This document shows positions 35,226 through 45,650 of a stretch of DNA of 64,000 nucleotides, piece by piece. Every line of letters begins with the position of its first letter. Positions within the stretch are counted from its first letter, which is position 1. A program made the position numbers and the translations under genes. Source of the stretch: Rhexocercosporidium sp. MPI-PUGE-AT-0058 (taxonomy: Eukaryota > Ascomycota > Leotiomycetes > Helotiales). The stretch lies in the NCBI GenBank assembly GCA_020746875.1, contig JAGTJL010000001.1, positions 558,001 through 622,000 on the forward strand. Reading direction: 5' to 3'. Under the pieces are notes generated by a model. The model was given only the letters and a program-made list of their open reading frames with translations. It was not told the DNA's origin and did no database searches.

Positions 35226-38200
35226 ATGGCTGAACTCGCAGCCGTCGGGCTCGTGAGCAACATCATCTCCTTTATCGATTTCAGCATCGAGTTCGGCCAG
35301 CTCGTCCGAGACGTCGCGCAAGCCCACGGACAGCTCCCCCAAGAGCTCGAAGAGTGCCACGAATACGTCAAAACTATATCTTCCTGGCTGGCTAATATCA
35401 AAAATAATCTTGTAGTCCCCACGAGGCTGGGAGCGGAGGAAGAGGATGCCAACCTCGAAGCGGCGATATTGCGGTGCACGGATACATCGAACAATTTGAT
35501 CAAGCTGCTCTCGTCGCTTGGTGGGGCTGCAGGCGTGGAACAGGGTGCATCTACCGCACGTTTTGATAAGATTCGCGATGGCTTGAGGAGTGTCAAGAGG
35601 GCTGGGAAGATTGTGTGGAGGAAAGATGAAATACGGGGGATTCGGGATAAGCTTCGAGAAAATAGAGATGATGTACACGCGTGTATAGCAAGTCGAACGG
35701 GCATGAAGGTCGGCCAGATACGGTATGTTGATTCCCTGGTCCAGATCGGTGGATGGCTGACGGAGATGCAGAGAAGAGCAGAGGGAGTTCACGGAAGCTG
35801 TCCGAGATATGAGGGGGACTTTCCGTCACGCAATCGTCAGACTGGAAAGTCTCGAGTCACAGAATCAGTATCTGATACTTCAGAATCATCAATTGGTAAA
35901 TATAGCGATCGAAATTCCGTTCAAGCTCTTGGTATAGGCACATGCTGAATTGACTTATCACAGAACGAAAAAGTCGATTTCCTGTGCGATATGCTTGCTG
36001 TCATGCAACGGGATCGTAGCAACAGATTCGCGGAAATCTTCGAATTCGTCCCTCCCAAAATCGCGATGTCTCAAGTAATGGAACAGGTACCACACCTAAT
36101 AATCTTGATAATTTGATATCATTTTTCTGACGAGTTGCAGTTACATTTTGCCTTCGATAGTGTTGCGTCAAGGCTCTTAAGATCACGATCTAGTCCCAGT
36201 GCTCGACCTAATCGTATGCAGTCTGGGCCAGCGATATATCAGCTTTCAAAGGTGCCGAATTCAAAGAGCAGTGATCTAACCATTCGGGTCATTACAGGAG
36301 ATGGGAGGGGTATGCCACGGCGTCAAGCGAGTCCAAGAATGCTGAATCTGGCAGCCGATGATGTCCGAGATGACTTCTCACTACCGCAGGCCTTCTATCG
36401 CTGCCGAGGAGAGACTTTATTTTCCTTCAAAACTACTACGAAGATCACTTTTGCGAGTCCAAGAATGCTGGATCTGGCAGCCGATGATGTCCGAGATGAC
36501 TTCTCACTACCGCAGGCCTTCTATCGCTGTCGAGGAGAGACTTTATCTTCCTTCAAAGCTACTACGAAGATCACTTTTGTTTGGGCAAGTGATAATGCTG
36601 CAGACCAATCCACCTAGTTTCATTTATGCTGACTCGAAGTTCTGCAGTTTCGCCGCAAGGGTTCAGAATTATCGATTCTGAACTTCCGAAACTCAGACAT
36701 GCTTTCCGGGTTAACTTCAGGCCCAGGAATTGTATCGTCTCATGGAAGGCTGCCGAATTCTCACCAAGCCGAGGCCACGGATGACGTTGATATGATCAAC
36801 AGTCTAGGAGACATTCTAGAGCCGCGGATGCCGAACAGTACTAGGCGGGATGATCCAGACGTGGTCGATGAGCTTCCGCCGCCAGAGAATTCGGACACCA
36901 ATTTTTCACTCGGTAGCCCTGACAACGATTACAATCCTCTACCCAACTTTCAATTTAAGGATCTCCTGGTTGGCTCTCCTCGTTTGGGTGTTTACGATGA
37001 ACTGCAACGTTTGGGGCGAGAACAAGCACTCCGCAAAGCACCCAGTACCAACAAAGACAATAACTCGGAACAGTGAGTTAATCAATTTTTCTTTTCCTAA
37101 TCCATGCCAGAGTCTTAGCATTACTTTGCTAAATCTTACCTTATTCTCAAACCCCCTATGGTTGCAACACTAACTCGGATATCAGACAAGAAGACGAGCG
37201 GGGTATAATGATCGAACGGGACTGGTCTCTCGAAGTCAAAATCCTCTTCTGGATATGCAGTATCTCAGCTACTTGTCGTGTCCTATCTTATGGGCTTGAA
37301 CATTGCGGAGTTCTTCATTCGTCGTCATCCGCATTGGCTTTTTCACTGACGTCGACAATGGTAGTTGGGTTCTTTGGCTGGATGTATTATCTTGATGCCT
37401 TGAGTTTATTCCTGACCAATCCGAAAGGCACACTGCATCCGAACCCCTCCTTCAGGTCAAAGAGTTTCGAGAAATTATCTCTTGGTACGTCGGTATTTCT
37501 GATCTCACAATCCATTGAAGCTGGGTTTTTATGGCAAAATATGTTTAGCTTCAGGCTGATATATCTTAACAGGCTACTCTCGCTTTGCATGATTTGCTTA
37601 ATCGTTTGTATTGCCGTCGGGAACCAACCGGCATTTGCGACGTTCACCCTTCTCGTCCTAGTTTCGAGCTGCATACTGCTATGGTATGAGTATATACGGA
37701 GAAAGATTTCTAGACTCCCCTGGACGAAACGCACCATCGGAGCCTGCCAGCTCTGCATTCTCGTCATTCTGTCTCTCTTCGCGTATGTCTACATCATTGC
37801 CTTGTTTACGAGGGAGATGATTCGTCACTGCGGTGCCTTCACCGCTACATCCGCAGTGCTGCTCTTGATTCCTTTCTGCTCCCAATTACTCTTTTTGATA
37901 GATATAGAGTCAAGGGTGGGAGAATGCTTTCAGTGGGCCTTCCTCCTTGTGATACTGAGGCTCGCGCTCCTCGATGATTTTGAGGCTTGGTGGAAACCGT
38001 ACCTGGGATGTTTGGCTGTTTCTAGTTGCGCATTTTTTGTCGTTTCTCGTTGGCAGACTTTATACAATCACTGGTGAGTGATATGCATTGCAATCTATGA
38101 GAACAATCTGATAAATTTCCTGGTCCACCAGGGGGTGCAGGATTTCGTGGGACTATAACCGAGAACTCCATCAACTTCAAGAAGTAATTAAAACCACAAC

Positions 38201-38805
38201 TTCTAATAACATCTTTCAAAAATAAGATTTCGAATATTAAATATAAACCTTTAAAATCTTGTAATAATAGTTTCTTTTTATTTACGTTATATCTTGTGTA
38301 AATTATGTTTAAAAGTAATAACTTTTTGCTTTTTAAATTTCTTTAATTAATAAATACTTATAATCACAAGTCTTAAATTAACAAATAGAACTTTAATTTC
38401 AAAGTGTTAAGTATCTATTTCTTTAATTTTAAGTCTTTTTATTACTAGGTGGTTATTTAATAAAGTCCTGAAAAGTCCAATTTTTAGTGGGGTTTCCGAT
38501 TCTGTCCCACGAATTCCTGCACCCCCTGGTGGTCGCCTCAAGTTGAATACATCGACTTTTATTCGATTTTCAGGGGACATGGGGACAATTCAGTGCTTGA
38601 AATCACAACTGCAGCAATACCGTCGTACTCCTTTAGCATTGCTCGTCTGACTGAGTCACTGAGGATTGAAGAAACTTCAAGTTCACAGCAATCTCAAGGG
38701 AACTTCATTGGACTTCCTGCTTCGAAGTTAGCAAACATAAACAAGAACCGTATATACCGTACGCATGATACCGGATATCACAGTTGTACAGTATATGCAC
38801 ATTAG
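35226..38805 (+). CDS. HeLo/STAND-type N-terminal segment fused to coiled coil, 42-residue duplication and multi-pass membrane domain
   Basis: No named family covers the full protein. Seven phase-compatible exons, 35226..35722, 35772..35895, 35964..36086, 36141..36578, 36648..37072, 37186..38073 and 38574..38805, give 908 residues. Residues 1-165 begin MAELAAVGLVSNIISFIDFS and resemble the N-terminal effector-type domains of fungal STAND/NLR proteins (HeLo-like, SesA-like). Residues 166-250 look like coiled coil. Residues 311-352 and 353-394 are a near-perfect tandem copy. An acidic linker follows, and residues about 545-830 hold some eight hydrophobic spans. The last intron (500 nt) contains a MITE-like element. 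The weakest join is the 69-nt intron 36579..36647 (donor gtttgg); without it the first part would end at 36617 and the membrane part could be a separate gene starting at 37208. Function unknown; a membrane-linked role in self/non-self or stress signalling is speculation. Confidence 0.62.
36327..36578 (+). repeat. Tandem duplication of 126 bp (42 codons), two copies
   Basis: Copy 1 is 36327..36452 and copy 2 is 36453..36578, about 96 per cent identical by eye. Both are read in frame (each starting ASPRML and ending TTKITF or ATTKITF). Copy 2 ends exactly at the proposed exon boundary. Confidence 0.95.
38125..38532. mobile_element. MITE-like element with 29-bp terminal inverted repeats
   Basis: The left end 38125..38153 starts ccaccagggggtgcagga. 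The right end 38504..38532 is its inverse with one mismatch. The 350-bp core is very AT-rich and has no open frame, so the element is non-autonomous. No clear target-site duplication is visible at the outer edges. It lies wholly within the last intron of the surrounding gene. Confidence 0.85.
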
Positions 38806-40810
38806 TCTTGCAGACGCAAACTTCTCTTCAGAGTTCCCAACAGGCCGGAGTTATGCGAGAGGAATACTCTTCAGCAATTCTTATGAGTCAAAACTGGGTT
38901 CGCGTTTCTCTTGTTCATTACGACAGGTGCTCAGATTCTATGTACTGCATGAACATATTCCATTGAAGAGGCGTGAGGTAGTCTTCTACGTGAGGTTATG
39001 CCGCATTCTCATCCACGAGATGATCATCTCGAGGGTCTGGTCAACTGGCCTCTCTAAGCCTGTAAACCAATTCGTTTCTCCCCAATGTTGTTTCGATTGC
39101 TAAAGACATTTCTTCTTCTGTCCAAGATACTATATTTTTGCTCATGGTCATGTTCTGCTCTGCGAGGATGGAATTTGAAAGTTTCACTCATAAAGATGTC
39201 GCCAGGTTCGGTTTTCGTGAACTTTCCAATTGCTTCCTCGATAGACGAGGGTTCAGGTGCGACTTATGTGGCATTGTTTTGGTTGTGTTGGAATGACCGC
39301 AGAAGCTGCTCAGGTCCTTTTGCATGGATGCTGCTAAGTAATGAGATAGAACGTGATGGATAATCAGCAGAAGCTGGTCCTGTTCTCTCTCAAGCATAGC
39401 TAAGCAACTCTACCTTTTTTGTCACTGGTTAAATCCTGGTATAGTGTGCCACAGAGCTAGAATGATGCCGTATCCCAAATCGGCAGTCCAATTTTGCTCT
39501 GTGACTAAGGCTGGTTGGTCGCAAGTCTCAATTCTGTCATGCTCGCAAGTGGACCCGTTCCAAGCTGGCCTCATTCCAAAAATTGCAAGCCGCAGCTTGG
39601 GATATTTAGCAAACAAAAGATTACACCTGTTACGAAGGAGATAGACATTTGAGAGTCAACTTCTAAAGCGACAAAGCCCTGTCCTCACTCCTCACCACTT
39701 ACCCCTTCCCAATGTTTACTTTCCACTTAAATTGCAGCTAAGATGAGCTAGTTCATAAAATGTTCAGATTTACCCAAAATATGTAAGCTGTTGGGTCTTA
39801 AGCATCAGTTCCGATGAATTTTAGTATGAAAGTTGGAGGTTCTGGCGCCGCCGTAAAAACAAAGTTGAACTCGAGGCTCGTCACATGACAAAGCAGTCTC
39901 GAGATCGCAAGTAAGTGACCTGGATGAATCTGTTGGGCGATGAGCGAGACGAGGCGAGCTTCGTAAAAAGTTACGTGTCGAGCACTCTTTAAATATCTGC
40001 ACCATCATTTCCTCTTGGTCACCTCGAACAGCGCAGAAAGTCCACGGACTAGCGCATCACAACCTCCCACCTCCCTGAGTATCACTACAATCGAAGACGA
40101 TTGGATATTCAGCAGGATTTCTTTACTGAGGTTCGGGTTGAGGTTCAGAGAATTAAACAGTAATTCGATATGTCAGAGCTGGCTTGGATGAATTGGGTGG
40201 ATGCTTCTGCTACTAGAGTGAGATTTTGTTTCTGTGGGTTGGGCAGACAATGGAAGCAGATCGTCTTCAAGGAACTGGCTGGAATGGGAATCAGAGAGTG
40301 CCTAGCATGTAGATCTACTCATCATCCGCAAGATTGTAGCTCTTGCCTCTATTAGCAGTAATAAAACGTCTCTTGAAATACTCAAGTTCCCGCATATGGG
40401 ATTCATCCTGGTAATAGACAAAAAGCTAAGTGGGATAGATTCAATACATCTGCTACGAGAAAGCGCTCTTTACTCAAAAATGCGACATTTTAGGAGTGAA
40501 TTTAACATCGCTTTATGTCGCATAAGCTAGCGTACTAACGGTACTATCGTAGAAGACAAATTTAACACATGTTCTCGCGCCACCCCGCCACATTCTCGAA
40601 ATGTTCTCGGCGACATCAACACCACCGCATGCGCTTAGTTCGAGTTGAAGTACCGCTCTCCACATCCTGCACCAGGCTCCCAAAGCTCGAGAAACAACAC
40701 TTGGTGCTCTGAGAAAGACTTCAAGTCTGCTGGTATTCAAGAATAAGTTTTCTCTTCATTTCAACAAGTGCACGCAATGGCTTGGTCTGAGAGTGACGAC
40801 GAGTCGAGCA
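38806..40810. other. Intergenic, no supported gene
   Basis: Two kilobases with only short frames. A 61-codon frame at 40170..40355 (+) has several Cys residues but no signal peptide or splice support, so I do not call it. Confidence 0.5.
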
Positions 40811-41632
40811 ATGGTGGACCACCCGCAAGCCATGTTGCGAACCACTTCGATCGCAGAAAGTTACCAAAACAAGTCTGCGTATCCTTTAGGCAAGAAATCT
40901 CTGGTCTACTATAAAGCTCATGATCATGTACTAACGTGTCTCTTCAACAGCAAACCCGCCCAACTCATGGTAACCTTCATAGTCGGCCCCGACAAGCAAT
41001 CCTTCGTCGTCCACAAACACCTCGCAAGCGCGCACTCCCCATTCATCAGAGCCGCTTTTGAAAGCAAGATGCTAGAAGGGATTACTCAAACCATGCACCT
41101 CGAAGACATCAACTGCTCGACATTTGGCATGTTGGTCCACTTCCTATACACAGCCCAACTAGACGAGAGTAGCTATTTCATACCCGGCTACGATCCTATC
41201 GATGACCCCACCGGCCCACCTTGTCGAAGTGATGATTACAACCTCGTACAGCTGGCGAAGTTATGGGAACTAGCGGAGCGTCTACTCATGCCGACTCTGC
41301 AGAATTATGCTGTGTCTGAGATTTGGAGAGCGGCGGATGAGGGATGGGTTTCTGAGGAGAGGTTGAGGGCTTTTGTGGCGTATGTGTGTGAGACGGATGA
41401 GGGTGGTGGAGATGCTAATAGGGGGTATTTGTTGAGGGAGGTTGTGGTTAATATCGCGGCGTGGTCGCAGTATAAGTGTATTATGAACTGGATACCTGAT
41501 AGTATCTGTCGGGAAGTCGCGGATCTGTTGAAGCGCCAGTATCATAAGAAGGATGGTACAAAGGTTGCGAGGGAGGAGCACTTTTTTGTGGTTGTTGAAC
41601 CGGGAGAAGAGGTGTCGAGGATTGATGGATGA
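40811..41632 (+). CDS. BTB/POZ domain protein
   Basis: BTB domains mediate dimerisation and often recruit cullin-3 ubiquitin ligases; many fungal members are short and uncharacterised. Exons 40811..40878 and 40951..41632 give 249 residues. The 72-nt intron has a perfect tactaac branch site and acceptor cttcaacag, and is in frame, so the retained form would also stay open. The BTB fold occupies about residues 25-130 (TFIVGPDKQSFVVHKHLASA, SPFIRAAFESKMLEG, FGMLVHFLYTAQL), followed by the WELAERLLMPTLQNYAV helix pair. No second domain such as Kelch or MATH is present. I preferred the ATG at 40811; an ATG at 40777 in another frame cannot be spliced into the domain in phase. Confidence 0.85.
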   Translation: MVDHPQAMLRTTSIAESYQNKSAYPLGKKSLVYYKAHDHVLTCLFNSKPAQLMVTFIVGPDKQSFVVHKHLASAHSPFIRAAFESKMLEGITQTMHLEDINCSTFGMLVHFLYTAQLDESSYFIPGYDPIDDPTGPPCRSDDYNLVQLAKLWELAERLLMPTLQNYAVSEIWRAADEGWVSEERLRAFVAYVCETDEGGGDANRGYLLREVVVNIAAWSQYKCIMNWIPDSICREVADLLKRQYHKKDGTKVAREEHFFVVVEPGEEVSRIDG

Positions 41633-42320
41633 GCTTTCGCTGATTTTCTTGGATGTGTTGGCACTGTTTGGAAATCCAGAGCAGAGATTTGACCTTCGGT
41701 CTCGAGATTCCGAGGATTTCTTCGTGTTTGTGCATTGAAAATGCCAAAAGATGTTCTGCGAGTGGTCGGTAGCAAATTCAAGAGCATGAACACGTTTCTC
41801 GTTCTTCTCCTAATGATTCCCCATTCATTGGAGCATTTCATTTCAGAATCTTACACATACTTCTTCGAGCGCATCTAATCCTTAAACATATGTTCCTTGA
41901 AGCTGCCCATGCTTCGTCAAGGAAGTGCCTCCAAATTAGTACCCACGTTCCGAGTTTCAACGGGCAAACCCAAAACCCATCCCGACTGACCACAGAAGGG
42001 CTCTCAAGTCTACTGTTCGCAGCGCGAGCCTTAGCGTCTCATATATCTGGTGTTGCCAGAAAAGAATGAGGAGGCTCTCATCCTCAGCATCCCTTTCAGT
42101 AGCAACTTGTACTTAAAGCGAGACGATCCCTCCCTCCCTAAACCGATCCTTTACCGTGTCTTTGTCCTCATCTTGGCCTCCTTTGCATGAGCTGCTTGAG
42201 GTCCAGGTGTGTAGCCACTATTGATTACCGACAAAAGGCAGGCAGATCCAACCTAGCATCCGCTCAGGATTCTTGGCAGTTAAATCGCCGTCTGTCTGAA
42301 GCAAATCATCCTGCCCGATC
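41633..42320. other. Intergenic, nothing recognised
   Basis: Region between the BTB gene and a convergent small secreted-protein gene. No gene or repeat seen. Confidence 0.5.
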
Positions 42321-42942
42321 TCACAAATCTACCTTCCCTTCTCCAACAGAAATCGTCGTCGATGCCTCAACGACGCCCCTCCACCCTCCTCTCCCAACCG
42401 CCACACTTGTACTGATACTTGCAAGCGACTTTGTACTGGTAGCTGAGATCATCTGACCGATGATACTGGGAAGCGACTTTTCTTCTGCGCGTGACGGCGA
42501 GACAAATCGCGCTGTTGCACTCACGAGCAGTGTGAGCATCTCAGCTGGGAGCAGAGAACTGATGATATTTTCTAATTCTGGATCATCGAGTTGCTCAGCG
42601 TTGATGTTGAGGTTTAGATCTGGGAGCTTGATGGTTGTTGTGTATGAGATTACTGGGAGGGCTGTTGATGCGGTAATGGGGGTAGTTGAGGTCTGATACC
42701 GGAGGTTAGTCATGGCTTTCAGTGAGAGGGGATTGGAGAGGGGAGCGGAGGAGGGTGGGTACGTGGGTCTTGAAGCCAGGAAGGGAAGATACTGTTGTGC
42801 GGAGAGAAGGAAGGTAGAATTGCGTGCGCCTTACTTCTGGGGTTGGTTCGGCTGTGAGGGGCATTTGGCCTGTTGTTGCGACAGCTACAGCCGAGAACAG
42901 GGAAAAGAGTGCTATATATCTCATAGCGATAGAGCACTTCAT
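42321..42942 (-). CDS. Small secreted protein of unknown function
   Basis: Exons 42835..42942 and 42321..42692 (142-nt intron, gtaagg donor, ctaac branch, tatcag acceptor) give 159 residues. A signal peptide is clear (MRYIALFSLFSAVAVA within the first 25 residues; the start may be 42942 or the second ATG at 42924). The mature part is rich in Ser/Thr/Ala, with a SYTTTIKLPDLNLNINAEQL stretch, and has no cysteines that would form a disulphide core. I do not recognise a family. It lies next to another secreted protein and a UstYa-like gene, and could be an effector-like or cluster-linked protein. Confidence 0.65.
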
Positions 42943-43881
42943 CGCGAATTAGAGGATAGGTAGCCAGGGAGCAAGACGATCAGCGTAGGGATATTGTAAT
43001 GCAGATATCCAGTGATCGGGTGTCAAGCAATAGCCAAGTCTTGGATTGGAAGAGGATGTGAAGACACATCAATGCAAGAGAGAGCCTGGTATATAACGTA
43101 GAGGCAAATTGGACGACAGTAACGGCATTAGAGAGAGCACTGTTGGAGATTTGTACAGATCTTGACGTTTGGTCGTTTTTAGGCTGATGGGATTGATGGT
43201 GGGGTGTATCATTTGGCGTTTCGGAATTCTGTTGTAGGAACGCCCCTTTGTATCTTCAAAGTCTTTATTATGAAGGTTCACGTGTGCTCGAGGACAGTGT
43301 TGCTGTAATGTGGAGATGAAAAGGAGTTTGCAGAGGTTCAGGTTGGTGGGCTGAGGTATCGAAGTGAGATTAAGGTTGAAGAGGGAGGTTGTTAAAGGTG
43401 AGGAGCATTTACCCCTGAGCTCGCTTGCACAGCCAATGGCGCAAGCGTGAAGCCCCATTTATCACTCAACTCTCCCCGTGGTGTCCTAACACTTCAGCGA
43501 ACAAAGGCGAAGGAAATCGGATTGATTCGCATCATCAACTCTTACATCTAAACGATACTGCGGCTTCAAGTTCGATCACTGTTCTTTAAATAGACACCTG
43601 AGGAAAGGTGTGTTCACTCACTTGAGTCGCTTCAAAGCATGACAAGCCAATCAAGGAGATGTGGTTTCCTAAGAAATTGACTTCTTATCTTTTGATCTGA
43701 TACCCTACTTAATGTTAACCACTATAAAATTACCCACTACAAATTACCCACTACAAAATTACCTAAACTCTAGCATTTCCCCGCAATTTCCCTCAAGGTC
43801 ATGTCCAATTCGTCCCATGCCTCCTCCTCAGATCCACCCCTCTCTTCTCTCTCTACCCCCTTCGCTTCAACATCCCCATTC
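42943..43881. other. Intergenic with a short tandem repeat
   Basis: No gene seen. A 14-15 bp unit (aaaattacccactac) occurs nearly three times in tandem at about 43726..43765, just beyond the 3' end of the next gene. Confidence 0.6.
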
Positions 43882-44319
43882 CTACTTCGCAACCTGCACC
43901 TCCCCTGCAGCCAGAAACGAGTTCTCAACCACCTCCCCCTCAGGAACCTCCCTCAAGCCCCAAGTCAAATCCGGATTCGGGATCACTATCGGCTTCTTGA
44001 ACAAATTGGGGTTGAAAGTGAGGACGGAAGTTGGAGTTGGGATTGGAGCAGCCAGATCGATCCTCGTAATATGGTCTGGTTTAAACTCAGACGGGATGGT
44101 GGGAATGATGCGTTTGACGACTTCGCCTTCGGAGTTCGGGTTTGGGTTGGGGTCGGAGATAGAGCGTTTGCCGGGGTAGTAACCCCAGTAGTAGCGGTAT
44201 GGCCAGGGTCGCTCTTTGCGGAGTGCCTCTGGGGCTGGTGCAGGTGCAGGTGCTGGAGCGGGCGCTGCTAAGGAGAGAGTTGAGAAGGCGAGAATGATGA
44301 GGGTGGTTGAGAGCTTCAT
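43882..44319 (-). CDS. Small secreted protein with Kex2 sites and a Tyr/Trp-rich segment; candidate RiPP precursor
   Basis: A single-exon, 145-residue protein. Residues 1-19 form a strong signal peptide (MKLSTTLIILAFSTLSLAAP), followed by an Ala-Pro repeat (19-30). Residues 38-50 are exceptionally aromatic, with Tyr at 41, 43, 44, 47 and 48 and Trp at 39 and 45, and are directly followed by the Kex2-type Lys-Arg at 51-52. A second Lys-Arg is at 69-70 and Lys-Lys at 108-109. The rest is Pro/Asn-rich. Dikaritin-type fungal RiPP precursors have a signal peptide, Kex2 sites and Tyr-containing cores, and lie beside UstYa genes; this one lies 1.3 kb from a divergent UstYa-like gene. Unlike ustiloxin precursors it has a single aromatic segment, not repeated cores. 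It may instead be a wall protein or effector. Confidence 0.7.
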   Translation of the reverse strand: MKLSTTLIILAFSTLSLAAPAPAPAPAPAPEALRKERPWPYRYYWGYYPGKRSISDPNPNPNSEGEVVKRIIPTIPSEFKPDHITRIDLAAPIPTPTSVLTFNPNLFKKPIVIPNPDLTWGLREVPEGEVVENSFLAAGEVQVAK

Positions 44320-45557
44320 GGTTGGGTATTGGGAAATGAAGATTTGGTTCGATAGTTTCGAGAATGGATTTTGAGATTTGAGTTTGCTGTGAAGTGAATG
44401 GAGAATAGATAGTGACGGAGAAGAGGAACAGCAGATGGCGAATGCTGGTTGTCTTATATGATTACCCGAGTACTACTTACTGTGCCAGTTCAAAGTCTCA
44501 ACTCTCCCTTAGCTCTTTCGCTTGATTTTTGTCAATTGCCTCGAGCTGATCCTATTCTCTCCTCACCTGAGTCCGAGCCGTCCCTAATCTACACCTCGTC
44601 CCCAGCTTCAAAAGGCAAACGACGAACCACGTCTCTCGGTAACCTAAGATCATCAAGTCCAGAGATTCATGTCTAGGAAACACAGCCCCGGTGGCTCAAA
44701 CAACTTTCTCTACATCCAACAAGTACATCAGAAACAAATCTCTTCCTGTGATCCCATAAATCCCAGCGGCAAGTAGCTTGACTTGTTTGGAATGCACATC
44801 ACCTTGCAACTAGGGTACGATAGAATGCCACTACTAGCTAATTCTACTATCAGCCGAATCAACACCTTAGGTATGGCTTTCATCACCAGTCACACAGATA
44901 GACATACCTCCCACCAAAGCCACAGTACGGAATATTCCCACCTAGAGTAAGGCACCGCTCAATCATTCGCTAACAGAAAATGAGACATCCATCCTTTCAT
45001 CGGATTTAACATAAGGCTGAGGAAGATTTCCTCCAGATCCCCGCCGCAGGTACGACAGCCCTACCACCAAGTTCAGGGACAGCCGACGGTTTGCAGATGC
45101 GGGAAGCAGATTTGATTGGATCAGAAAGAGAAGTGTATTATAAGCGTATACTTCGCATATCTCCGATCCATTCTCGCTTGTTCAGCCGCAACCCCCCTTT
45201 TCTACTTCCCCTTTCTCCTTTCTCAGCCTCGCTTGGCGGGCTCTCGATCCTCACCGCACATTGGCTGGGGAGCTAACTTCACTGCCTCCACGGATCTGAA
45301 ATTGTGGTTTCGTGAGGGGGTAGAGATCATTAATTGGCGAGTAATGGAAAAACCTCACTTATGTTAATTGTTCCCCCTTCTGAATCCTTCATCTGAGCAT
45401 GCGCCTTCACTTTATTTCCTCGTGAACTTTACATTCCCCCCTTTGTCTAGAGAGAAATTTCTCTATATTTTCCTCGTAACGACGACTCGTTCTCTAATCT
45501 TGATTTATTTCTCTTCAGCATTTTTCAATTTCCCCAAACTTCATCAGGCCCTTGAGG

Positions 45558-45640
<83 letters not shown>

Positions 45641-45650
45641 AAAAAAAACA
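44320..45650. promoter_or_regulatory. Shared upstream region of the candidate precursor and UstYa-like genes
   Basis: The 1.33 kb between two divergent starts. It contains a (GAAA)21 tract directly before the UstYa start. No other gene seen. Confidence 0.55.
45559..45642 (+). repeat. GAAA microsatellite, 21 uninterrupted copies
   Basis: 84 bp of pure GAAA repeat followed by a short A run. It ends eight bases before the ATG at 45651, so it lies in the 5' leader or core promoter of the UstYa-like gene. Confidence 0.97.

Noticed and set aside
40170..40355. 61-codon Cys-containing frame as a small effector gene
   Set aside because: No signal peptide and nothing beyond an open frame of chance length.
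40777..40878. Alternative start for the BTB gene with an acidic SESDDESS-type N-terminus
   Set aside because: Its frame does not match the BTB exon at any usable donor before the acceptor at 40950.
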